Shown one piece after another: positions 8,578 to 15,653 of a DNA stretch of 64,000 nt (the stretch's first letter is position 1; every line of letters starts with the position of its first letter). The translations under genes were made by a program, and so were the position numbers. The notes under the pieces were generated by a model. It did not search any database. It saw nothing but the letters and a program-made list of their open reading frames with translations, and was not told where the DNA came from. The stretch covers positions 496,001 to 560,000 of the forward strand of contig NZ_JAIVAJ010000001.1 in the NCBI RefSeq assembly GCF_020171725.1, in the 5' to 3' direction. This DNA is from Halobacillus litoralis (GTDB lineage Bacteria; Bacillota; Bacilli; Bacillales; Halobacillaceae).

Positions 8578-9297
8578 ATGTATGAAACGATTGCCCTCCA
8601 CTTGAAGTCCAGTGCGAACGTGACGGTTTTGACAGGTGCCGGAGTATCTACAGCGAGCGGCATCCCTGACTTCAGATCGAGTGAAGGGATATGGTCGGAA
8701 GATGAAACAAGAGAGTATTACATGTCTGCTGATTATTTCTTCCATGACCCTGAAGACTTTTGGAAGAAATACAAAGCGATCTTTCGAATGAAATTGCTTG
8801 ACGGATACAAGCCCAATCGGGTACACGATTTCATTTACAACCTAGAAGCCCCTGATCGAAAGGTCAACGTGATTACACAGAACGTTGACGGGCTTCATTC
8901 CAAAGCAGGAAATCGAAACGTTATTGAGTATCATGGCAGCCTCCGCGGCGCAACGTGTCCCAACTGCGGGGAAACATATCGTTCAGAATATGTGATGGCC
9001 GTGGAGACACCTTCTTGCGCGGAATGTAACACGTATTTAAAGCCGAACGTGCTTTTATTTGGAGATTTGATCACTGCCCATGACCTGGCAGAGAGAGCCA
9101 TCGACAAATCTGATGTACTGCTTGTCATGGGAACCTCTCTTTTGGTCACACCATTCAACATGCTCCCTCATTATGCAACTGACCATACGAAGGTACTCAT
9201 TAATAACGAGCCGACAGGCAGTGATCATTTGTTCGACTACGTCATTCATGAAGACCTGTCTCAGGCTGTTAAGGAGATCCAAAAGTACTTTATCTAA
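8578..9297 (+). CDS. NAD-dependent protein deacylase (sirtuin)
   Basis: Removes acetyl or other acyl groups from lysines using NAD+. Start ATG at 8578 with GAGGTGA at 8565-8571; the in-frame GTG at 8569 lies in the ribosome site. 239 residues with all sirtuin marks: G-A-G-V-S (20-24), P-D-F-R (30-33), T-Q-N-V-D-G-L-H (100-107), catalytic H119 in Y-H-G-S, zinc cysteines C127, C130, C147 and C150, and G-T-S-L-L-V (185-190). It begins 15 bases after the nitroreductase stop, likely the same transcript. B. subtilis SrtN is the nearest known type. Acyl preference is not predictable. Confidence 0.93.
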   Translation: MYETIALHLKSSANVTVLTGAGVSTASGIPDFRSSEGIWSEDETREYYMSADYFFHDPEDFWKKYKAIFRMKLLDGYKPNRVHDFIYNLEAPDRKVNVITQNVDGLHSKAGNRNVIEYHGSLRGATCPNCGETYRSEYVMAVETPSCAECNTYLKPNVLLFGDLITAHDLAERAIDKSDVLLVMGTSLLVTPFNMLPHYATDHTKVLINNEPTGSDHLFDYVIHEDLSQAVKEIQKYFI

Positions 9298-9384
9298 TAA
9301 AAATTTACTTTTTTTCAAAATCACGGAACCAACACTCCATATATTCGTACTAGTATTAGTATGATGATGGGGGAGTCGAGTGTC

Positions 9385-9705
9385 ATGAAAAAAATGTTGA
9401 CTATTATTTTCACATTAGCTGTCTTGCTCGGGTTGAATTACGGCCTTATGGTAATCACGAACTCAAGTTTTATTGATTTCTCATTCTTTCTAGGGCTTGC
9501 TGTAGCTTTTATCATTCGCTACTTCAATTCTTCCGGCGGTCAAATTTCAAAGTCGATTGACCTTCAAGTCCAGTCCACAACAGGCATCAAACAAGAAGCA
9601 GATAACAAGAAGTTCAATCCTTCTGTCGGCTTTTTCACGTGTATGATATACGCAGGTATCTCGCTTGTCGTGACTTTCTTCTATTATATGGACTATTTCA
9701 TTTAA
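9385..9705 (+). CDS. Small hypothetical membrane protein
   Basis: 106 residues from the ATG at 9385 (GGGGGAG nine bases upstream); an earlier in-frame ATG at 9361 would add eight polar residues and lacks a ribosome site. Three hydrophobic segments: 5-24, 29-46 and about 82-104, with a polar middle loop containing the S-S-G-G-Q-I-S-K stretch. Family not recognised. It ends directly at a strong terminator shared with the convergent antiporter gene. Confidence 0.7.
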   Translation: MKKMLTIIFTLAVLLGLNYGLMVITNSSFIDFSFFLGLAVAFIIRYFNSSGGQISKSIDLQVQSTTGIKQEADNKKFNPSVGFFTCMIYAGISLVVTFFYYMDYFI

Positions 9706-9733
9706 AAAAATCCCCGTTTCCGGGGATTTTTTT
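9704..9733. terminator. Bidirectional terminator, antiporter/small membrane protein
   Basis: Stem AAAAAAATCCCCG with its exact complement, loop TTTC. It overlaps the stop codons of both convergent genes. Confidence 0.92.
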
Positions 9734-10952
9734 AGTTGGAACCTGATAACCCAAGTTTCTTAACGAGAGGTTTAATGGTGAGCCCTTGAATGAGAAGAGA
9801 GAACAACACGACAGAGAACGTAAAGACTAATACTTCCTCTCTCCCTTCAAAAGAAGACGGAAGGCTGAGAGCAAGAGCGATGGAAAGACTGCCCCTCAAC
9901 CCTCCCCAATTCAACAGGATCCTCTCTTTGTTCGTTAAGTCTTGAACCCAGCCAGTACTTACATATAGAGCTACCGTTCTCCCTACCAAGACAATGAGAA
10001 CGGCCAGGGCAATTAGCAGCCAATTTCCATCAAACTGAATGTTGCGGATTTCTATTCCTACCATTAAGAAAATCAGGGAGTTTGCAATGAGCGTCACAGC
10101 ATCCCAAAAGGTGTTAATGTTCGTTTTGGTTTCTTTGGACATCCCTACTTTTGCTCCATAATCCCCAAATACAAATCCTGCAACGACAACAGCGATCACA
10201 CCTGAAGTTTGAAAGTGCTCGGCTACAAAATAACTGCCAAAGAACAAAAGAGCACTGATCGCTATTTCTAAAGGATAGTCATCAAATACTCTGATGACCT
10301 GTGAAAAGAGGTATCCCAGAATCAGACCGATCACTGCTCCCCCTAGTGCAAATTGAAGAAAAAGCAGCGCACCGCTTCCTAAACCACTCCATCCCATCTC
10401 TATATATGTAAGCAAATACACACTGGATATTTTGAATAATACGACAGCGATTCCGTCGTTAAACAGTGACTCCCCTTCCATCACAGTAGATAGCTTCTGT
10501 GAAACACCAAGGGATTTGAATATCGACAAAACACTGATCGGATCTGTGGCACTCATCAACGCAGCAAAGGTGAAAGCCACGATGAGAGGAAGATCCAATA
10601 AGAAGTAGGAGGCCGTACCGATTACAATAAAGGAAAGGAAAGTCCCGATAAATGCGAGACTAAACACGGACCTCCGTCTGGCATAAAGATGATGGAACGG
10701 CAGCTTTAACGTAGCATCACCTAATAAAATAGGAAGGAAAAGAGAAATAATGGTCGCTTGGAAAACTTCAGATTGGGTAATGTAAAACTCTGCTTCCTCA
10801 ATATAAGGAAGCTCAGTCAGACCAAGTATGAGCCCAACGATGACAAGCGCTATTGAATAGGGTTGCTTCACAAGCTTCGCTAACCCAATGACGGTGATCG
10901 AAATGGCTAGTAACAGCAGGATTTGTATGAATGCATCATGGAATCCATGCAT
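9732..10952 (-). CDS. Na+(K+)/H+ antiporter, CPA1/NhaP type
   Basis: Cytoplasmic-membrane exchanger that expels Na+ (or K+) for protons, important for pH and salt homeostasis in a halophile. 406 residues with about 12-13 hydrophobic segments. CPA1 signatures: A-T-D-P-I-S-V with the ion-binding Asp in the middle segment, then G-E-S-L-F-N-D-G, and the late R-G-S-L-S-I-A-L-A-L-S-L-P. There is no large C-terminal cytoplasmic domain, so no TrkA_C-type nucleotide regulation is expected. Monocistronic. Ion preference cannot be decided from sequence. Confidence 0.9.
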   Translation of the reverse strand: MHGFHDAFIQILLLLAISITVIGLAKLVKQPYSIALVIVGLILGLTELPYIEEAEFYITQSEVFQATIISLFLPILLGDATLKLPFHHLYARRRSVFSLAFIGTFLSFIVIGTASYFLLDLPLIVAFTFAALMSATDPISVLSIFKSLGVSQKLSTVMEGESLFNDGIAVVLFKISSVYLLTYIEMGWSGLGSGALLFLQFALGGAVIGLILGYLFSQVIRVFDDYPLEIAISALLFFGSYFVAEHFQTSGVIAVVVAGFVFGDYGAKVGMSKETKTNINTFWDAVTLIANSLIFLMVGIEIRNIQFDGNWLLIALAVLIVLVGRTVALYVSTGWVQDLTNKERILLNWGGLRGSLSIALALSLPSSFEGREEVLVFTFSVVLFSLLIQGLTIKPLVKKLGLSGSN

Positions 10953-11012
10953 TGTTGTCCCCTCCTTCCATTTGTTTAGTGTGACACGCTTTTTCTATTT
11001 GCATGCTTGAAA

Positions 11013-11030
11013 GGGGCTGTCGCTCGCCCC
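11013..11030 (-). terminator. Possible terminator of the penicillin acylase gene
   Basis: On the minus strand GGGGC, an 8-base loop, GCCCC, followed by TTTC about 10 bases after the acylase stop. The stem is short and the T-run weak. Confidence 0.35.
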
Positions 11031-11038
11031 CACCAGTT

Positions 11039-13420
11039 TTACGGTTTTAAGATAAGCTCATTTCCTTTAAAGTTTCTTGTAGATGTCGCATGATACGCCC
11101 CATCCACCCAGTCTTTCAATTGGTCATGATACCACTCGCTTCTAAAATGGCCCGACTGCCCGGGACCGACAATGTGATGACCGGTCGTCTGGTCAGACAA
11201 ATCTATAATAAATCTCCATGACGCCCCGTGATCGACCAGTCCATCCTCTCCCGACCCTGCAGCTCTTACCGTCACACTGCTTCCATCGACAGGGAGTGGA
11301 TCTCCCGGATTATAGAACCGTTCAAGAAAGCTGATGCTGGATAAAGGATGAGTGAACTCGACTGCATGAACGTCTCCCCAACTCCAATCAGCCACTTCCC
11401 CGCCATACTTCTCGCTCAATGAGCGAACGGCCTGGTGGAAAGAATCGGTAACTACCCTCTCTATTCCACCGGATTGCTCCATCCAAACTGAATTCTCTCC
11501 TTCTCGAACCGAGCGCAACATTTCATCCGTTGTCTGCCCCTTCCCATGAAACAAGTGATCCATGCCCTCGTCAATGAAGTCATCATAGAGAACAGCCTGC
11601 AAATCTTTCATCCATTGATGGAAAAGGAGAGGCTGTGGCTTCGAATGTTGGTCGTTATAATCCCACTCTTCCAACAGTTGAAGAGCAGTCTGCTCCGTCT
11701 CAGAAAGATCCCCACCAAACACATTTTCTATAAAAAATGGTAAAAATTCTTGTGCTTGCAGATTGTACGTGTCCATCTGAATCTCTTTGAAGTCTTCCAC
11801 CGTCAACTGATCTCGTTCTTGTAACATTTCAGAAATTCGTTGGTATCGATAAGGCTGAGCCCAATTATGACTTATATGATACTTGTAATCATCCTCGGTA
11901 ACTTTGTTGTTTGCTGTAGCAACAAATCCCTTCTCCGGGTTAACGGTCCGAGGTAGTTCATCGAAGGGAATATAGCCGCTCCATTGGTCCTCCTCTTCCC
12001 AACCTCTCATAGGAAGTAAAGCATCATCCGGGGTTTCGTAAATCGGGATGCGCCCATTTGCTTTATACGCAATCGTTCCATCACTTGAAGCGAACACAAA
12101 GTTCTGAGCAGGAGCTAAGAACTTCTCAAGACCTTTTTCAAACTCGTTCCAGTTGGAAGCTCGGTTGATCTCCAATACGGCCTCAAGTTCCGTTGTCGCA
12201 TCAAGCGCTGTCCAACGCAACGACATAACCGTATCCTCACCGCTTTGTTCAGCGAACTCACTTATGATTGGTCCATTTCTCGTCTCCACCACTTCATAAT
12301 CGACGGTTTCACCGTCCTTCACGCGAATCGGCTCTTGATGAACGATCGCTTCCTCCCATCGGTCTTCGAACAGAAATTCACGGTCGTTATCAGGGTTTCG
12401 TTTCTCCAAATATAGCTGCTGGACATCCGGTCCCACGTTCGTAACTCCCCAGGCTACATCATCGTTATGCCCGAGGATGATGCCCGGAATTCCAGCAAAT
12501 ATGACACCCGAAACATTATATTCTGGTGATTGAAGGTGCATTTGATACCAGATAGACGGTGTCGCTAAGCCCAGGTGAGGATCATCTGCAAGCAACGGGG
12601 CCTTTGATGCTGTAAGCTCACCACTCACTACCCAGTTGTTACTTCCATTGAAAGGGTTCGGCGTTACAGCATGTTGAAAGCTCCTCGCTACATCGACTTT
12701 ATTTACTTGTGGTAGAATAGTCGGTGCCCCCTCTGGATAACTCGGAAACAATTCATAAGCCTGTTGCTCAGGAAATTGAGAGAGCAGGTAATAATTGAAG
12801 GCCTGTCTTTCCCAGTGACCTCCAAGATCAAACGCCATATACTTCCCTACTGTCAAAGAATCCACCGGCTCCCATTTGGATGGCTCTATCCCCATAAGTA
12901 AAAACTCAGGCGGAAGACGTCTCGCTGCTTTCGACTGGTCAATGTAGGCATTTACGCCATCTGCATAAGCTTGCAACACGTCTAGCGAATCCTCCGAGTA
13001 CTCACTCAAAGACTTTTCCGCCGCCCTTCGAAGACCAAGCGCTCTGAAATACTTATCCTGATCGACCGTCGCTTCTCCAACTACTTCACTCAACGTACCG
13101 GAAGCCTGTCGTCTGGCAAGCTCCATTTGAAAAAGACGATCCTGGGCCTGAATATAACCTTGCGCCATAAATAAGTCGTGAGGATTGGCTGCCTGAATAT
13201 GAGGTACACCTTGCTCATCACGGGTAACCGTCACTTGTTGAGTAAGTCCTGACAAACTAATTTCGCCTTCGACCTTTGGCAGTGTTCGATTTATGTAACC
13301 GTTTACAAAAAGGAGCGCTGCCAACACGAAGAGGATGATAACACCCGCTCCTATCACCCAATACGATTTCCACCATCTCTTTTTTACTTTTGCATCTTCC
13401 CATCTTTTAGCCGTTTCCAT
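11039..13420 (-). CDS. Penicillin acylase-family N-terminal nucleophile hydrolase, membrane-anchored
   Basis: Autoprocessing Ntn-hydrolase that cleaves amide bonds; relatives hydrolyse penicillin side chains or acyl-homoserine lactones. Start ATG at 13420 with GGAGGAAAGAG; an upstream in-frame start lacks a site. 793 residues: basic N-terminus, one membrane segment (about 21-40), alpha chain, spacer, then the cleavage point with nucleophile Ser260 in N-G-S-N-N-W-V-V-S, and the beta chain with H-N-D-D-V-A-W-G and a late conserved R-F-I-I-D. The signal anchor places the enzyme outside the membrane. It is divergent from yhdN and has no beta-lactam or quorum-sensing gene beside it; the natural substrate is unknown. 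Confidence 0.9.
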   Translation of the reverse strand: METAKRWEDAKVKKRWWKSYWVIGAGVIILFVLAALLFVNGYINRTLPKVEGEISLSGLTQQVTVTRDEQGVPHIQAANPHDLFMAQGYIQAQDRLFQMELARRQASGTLSEVVGEATVDQDKYFRALGLRRAAEKSLSEYSEDSLDVLQAYADGVNAYIDQSKAARRLPPEFLLMGIEPSKWEPVDSLTVGKYMAFDLGGHWERQAFNYYLLSQFPEQQAYELFPSYPEGAPTILPQVNKVDVARSFQHAVTPNPFNGSNNWVVSGELTASKAPLLADDPHLGLATPSIWYQMHLQSPEYNVSGVIFAGIPGIILGHNDDVAWGVTNVGPDVQQLYLEKRNPDNDREFLFEDRWEEAIVHQEPIRVKDGETVDYEVVETRNGPIISEFAEQSGEDTVMSLRWTALDATTELEAVLEINRASNWNEFEKGLEKFLAPAQNFVFASSDGTIAYKANGRIPIYETPDDALLPMRGWEEEDQWSGYIPFDELPRTVNPEKGFVATANNKVTEDDYKYHISHNWAQPYRYQRISEMLQERDQLTVEDFKEIQMDTYNLQAQEFLPFFIENVFGGDLSETEQTALQLLEEWDYNDQHSKPQPLLFHQWMKDLQAVLYDDFIDEGMDHLFHGKGQTTDEMLRSVREGENSVWMEQSGGIERVVTDSFHQAVRSLSEKYGGEVADWSWGDVHAVEFTHPLSSISFLERFYNPGDPLPVDGSSVTVRAAGSGEDGLVDHGASWRFIIDLSDQTTGHHIVGPGQSGHFRSEWYHDQLKDWVDGAYHATSTRNFKGNELILKP

Positions 13421-13497
13421 CTCTTTCCTCCTGACACTTCTTTTTATTGTCATTATATCTGAATTTTCAAAAATTAGAAAAGCAGAAATTCTTATAT

Positions 13498-13523
13498 GAT
13501 TAATTTTGAAATAGACAGGGTAC
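13498..13523 (+). promoter_or_regulatory. Sigma-B-type promoter of yhdN
   Basis: GATTAA, a 14-base spacer, then GGGTAC; one base off the consensus -35 and fitting the -10 pattern GGGTA. The expected start is near 13531. B. subtilis yhdN is a known sigma-B regulon member, which supports the reading. Confidence 0.65.
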
Positions 13524-13561
13524 TATCACCATGTAACGGATTTGTTTCGGAGGTGAAAGAA

Positions 13562-14566
13562 ATGGAGAAAATTAAAATAAGTGATACATCATTAGAAGCA
13601 AGCCGCATCGGACTCGGAACCTGGGCCATCGGGGGTTGGATGTGGGGTGGAACAGATGAAGAACAGTCCATCAGAACCATCCATACAGCTCTTGATAAAG
13701 GAATCAATTTTATTGATACAGCCCCTGTATACGGGTTTGGCCGATCAGAAGAAATTGTAGGGAAAGCCTTGCAGCAATACGGGAAAAGAGAAGATATCGT
13801 CCTCGCCACAAAAGTAGGAATGGACTGGAAAGAAGACGCTGTTTTTCGTAATGCAGGCACAAAGCGGATTCATCAGGAAGTCGAAGACTCTCTTAACCGT
13901 CTTCAAACGGACTATATCGACGTGTACCAAGTGCACTGGCCGGACCCGATCACCCCTATCCATGAAACGGCTGAAGCATTAAGCTACTTATACAAACAAG
14001 GCAAGATTAGAGCCATAGGAGTGAGTAACTTCTCTCCAGAACAGATGGATACCTTCAGAGAGGCAGCTCCTTTGCATACGCTGCAACCACCTTATAACCT
14101 TTTTGAAAGGGAAATCGAGGATAGAACGCTCCCTTATACGAAAGACCATAATATTACATCCATCAGTTACGGTTCATTGTGTCGTGGACTGTTATCCGGA
14201 AAAATGTCTGAGGGTAGAGAATTCGAAGGGGACGACCTCCGCAATAATGACCCTAAATTTCAGCAGCCAAGGTTTAAGCAGTACTTAAGCGCTGTAGATG
14301 AACTAGATAAACTTGCCCAGGACCGATTCGGCAAACGCGTCCTCCATCTTGCTTTGCGATGGGTACTGGATCAGCCGGGATCCGGCATTGCATTGATGGG
14401 CGGAAGAAGGCCGGACCAATTAGATCCCGTCGAAGATGTGTCTGACTTCCAGATTGACGATGAGACTATGCACGATATTGATGAAATCCTTCTTAAGCAT
14501 GTAAAAGATCCTGTAGGACCAGAGTTCATGGCGCCGCCAGATCGACAAGACATGGGGCTGAAATAA
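13562..14566 (+). CDS. yhdN: Aldo/keto reductase, general stress protein 69 (YhdN)
   Basis: NADPH-dependent reduction of aldehydes (AKR11B group), a stress-protection enzyme. ATG at 13562 has GGAGGTGAAAG before it and yields 334 residues (B. subtilis YhdN 331). The sequence follows YhdN closely: E-A-S-R-I-G-L-G-T-W-A-I-G-G near the N-terminus, I-D-T-A-P-V-Y-G-F-G-R-S with the catalytic Asp and Tyr, V-Y-Q-V-H-W-P-D-P with the active-site His, G-S-L-C-R-G-L-L-S-G-K, and the C-terminal D-P-V-G-P-E-F-M-A-P-P. Monocistronic, with its own sigma-B-type promoter and a terminator 11 bases after the stop. Confidence 0.95.
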   Translation: MEKIKISDTSLEASRIGLGTWAIGGWMWGGTDEEQSIRTIHTALDKGINFIDTAPVYGFGRSEEIVGKALQQYGKREDIVLATKVGMDWKEDAVFRNAGTKRIHQEVEDSLNRLQTDYIDVYQVHWPDPITPIHETAEALSYLYKQGKIRAIGVSNFSPEQMDTFREAAPLHTLQPPYNLFEREIEDRTLPYTKDHNITSISYGSLCRGLLSGKMSEGREFEGDDLRNNDPKFQQPRFKQYLSAVDELDKLAQDRFGKRVLHLALRWVLDQPGSGIALMGGRRPDQLDPVEDVSDFQIDDETMHDIDEILLKHVKDPVGPEFMAPPDRQDMGLK

Positions 14567-14576
14567 ATCTTGAGAG

Positions 14577-14600
14577 AGCCAGACAATGTCTGGCTTTTTC
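14577..14600 (+). terminator. Terminator of yhdN
   Basis: AGCCAGA, loop, TCTGGCT, followed by TTTTTC and a further T-run. Confidence 0.85.
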
Positions 14601-14623
14601 TTTTTGATGAAACCATTCAGCCC

Positions 14624-14639
14624 TACCATACGTATGGTA
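14624..14639. promoter_or_regulatory. 16-bp perfect palindrome upstream of the DUF456 gene
   Basis: TACCATACGTATGGTA lies between the yhdN terminator and the DUF456 start, 33 bases before the ATG. This is a normal place for an operator. The same arms (TACCAT/ATGGTA) recur in the palindrome at 24127-24149. Confidence 0.5.
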
Positions 14640-14671
14640 AAGACGTAATCGAAACGTGGAGGTAAATAGAT

Positions 14672-15148
14672 ATGGATATTATCATATGGATTCTTATTAT
14701 CGCTTGCTTTATCGCAAGTTTCGCCAGTATCATCTTCCCGATCATACCAGGTCCCCTTGTACTATGGATTGGTTTTCTAGCATACTTCTTTTTCTTGGAC
14801 GGGGACCCTTTATCCACCTTCTTCTGGGTCGGAGTGATCGTGCTTACAATTCTACTTATTGTCTCTGATATTATCGCGAACAGTTATTTCGTGAAAAAAT
14901 ACGGAGGAAGTAAATGGGGAGAGAGACTGGCTGCAGTCGGGGTGATCATTGGTTCGTTTATCATCCCCCCTTTCGGCATCATCATCGTTCCTTTCGTACT
15001 CGTCATCGTAACAGAGTTAATTCAGAAGCGAACGACAAACGATGCTATGAAAGCGGCAATCGGCTCGCTGTTCGGATTCTTGAGTGGCACAGTTGCGAAA
15101 GTGGTCATCCAACTGGTGATGGTGATATGGTTCTTTTTCGAAATTTAA
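14672..15148 (+). CDS. DUF456-family membrane protein
   Basis: 158 residues with four to five membrane segments. It has the DUF456 hallmarks: a P-I-I-P-G-P-L-V-L-W-I-G-F segment after the first helix, a polar G-G-S-K-W-G turn, glycine-rich helices (G-V-I-I-G-S-F-I-I-P-P-F-G), and A-A-I-G-S-L-F-G-F-L-S-G-T near the end. B. subtilis YqgC is a family member; the biochemical role is unknown. ATG behind GGAGG. The palindrome just upstream suggests specific regulation. Confidence 0.88.
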   Translation: MDIIIWILIIACFIASFASIIFPIIPGPLVLWIGFLAYFFFLDGDPLSTFFWVGVIVLTILLIVSDIIANSYFVKKYGGSKWGERLAAVGVIIGSFIIPPFGIIIVPFVLVIVTELIQKRTTNDAMKAAIGSLFGFLSGTVAKVVIQLVMVIWFFFEI

Positions 15149-15181
15149 AAGGACGGAGACTTAGTATAGTCTCCGTCCTTT
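15148..15181. terminator. Bidirectional terminator, DUF456/formate dehydrogenase operon
   Basis: AAAGGACGGAGAC pairs with GTCTCCGTCCTTT. It separates the convergent DUF456 gene and fdh operon. Confidence 0.9.
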
Positions 15182-15185
15182 ACTA

Positions 15186-15653
15186 TTAATTCTTCCCCAT
15201 ACCCTTTAAGAAACCAAGCAACAGAGTCAAGCTTCGATTAACATTAGGGTCCTTCAGCGCTTTGAATACTTCAAAGATGTTCGCTTTTTTATCCTCCGGA
15301 ACCCGCTCCATTTCCTTGATCCCCTGATTCAATCGGGTTGTTAAATCACGAAGTCCCTTCACATCCAATTCACCGACCAGGAAAATCAATCCCGGTAAGT
15401 TCTCAAGAAGAGGCGTGTACTGCTCTTTACTGATTTCCTGGACAAAGCGCTCCAGCGCCGTTCGCTTGGCGTTGGTGAAGGATTGAGCGGTGTCCAATGT
15501 TCCCCCTTCATCTAAGGCTTTCAATAACTCGATGCCTTTGAGGATGGCATCTTTATTCTCAGCGACCGCTTCCTTGACTTCCGCTAAATCACTTTCCATT
15601 TTTTCTTCCTTTGTTACCGTGTATCGTTTAATATCCGTTATAGGCTTTCCCAT
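15186..15653 (-). CDS. yrhD: DUF1641 formate dehydrogenase accessory protein (YrhD-like)
   Basis: 155 residues starting at ATG 15653, which overlaps the stop of the dehydrogenase gene by one base (TAATG). The sequence is helical and charged, with the DUF1641 core L-E-N-L-P-G-L-I-F-L-V-G-E-L-D-V-K-G-L-R-D-L followed by a glycine turn and L-L-G-F-L-K-G-M-G at the end. B. subtilis places yrhD next to the yrhE formate dehydrogenase in the same way. The role is not established; stable pairing with formate dehydrogenase suggests a subunit or electron-transfer partner. Confidence 0.85.
   Translation of the reverse strand: MGKPITDIKRYTVTKEEKMESDLAEVKEAVAENKDAILKGIELLKALDEGGTLDTAQSFTNAKRTALERFVQEISKEQYTPLLENLPGLIFLVGELDVKGLRDLTTRLNQGIKEMERVPEDKKANIFEVFKALKDPNVNRSLTLLLGFLKGMGKN

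Noticed and set aside
8404..8826. 140-codon minus-strand frame
   Set aside because: Antisense to the nitroreductase and sirtuin, no ribosome site and no domain; a shadow frame.
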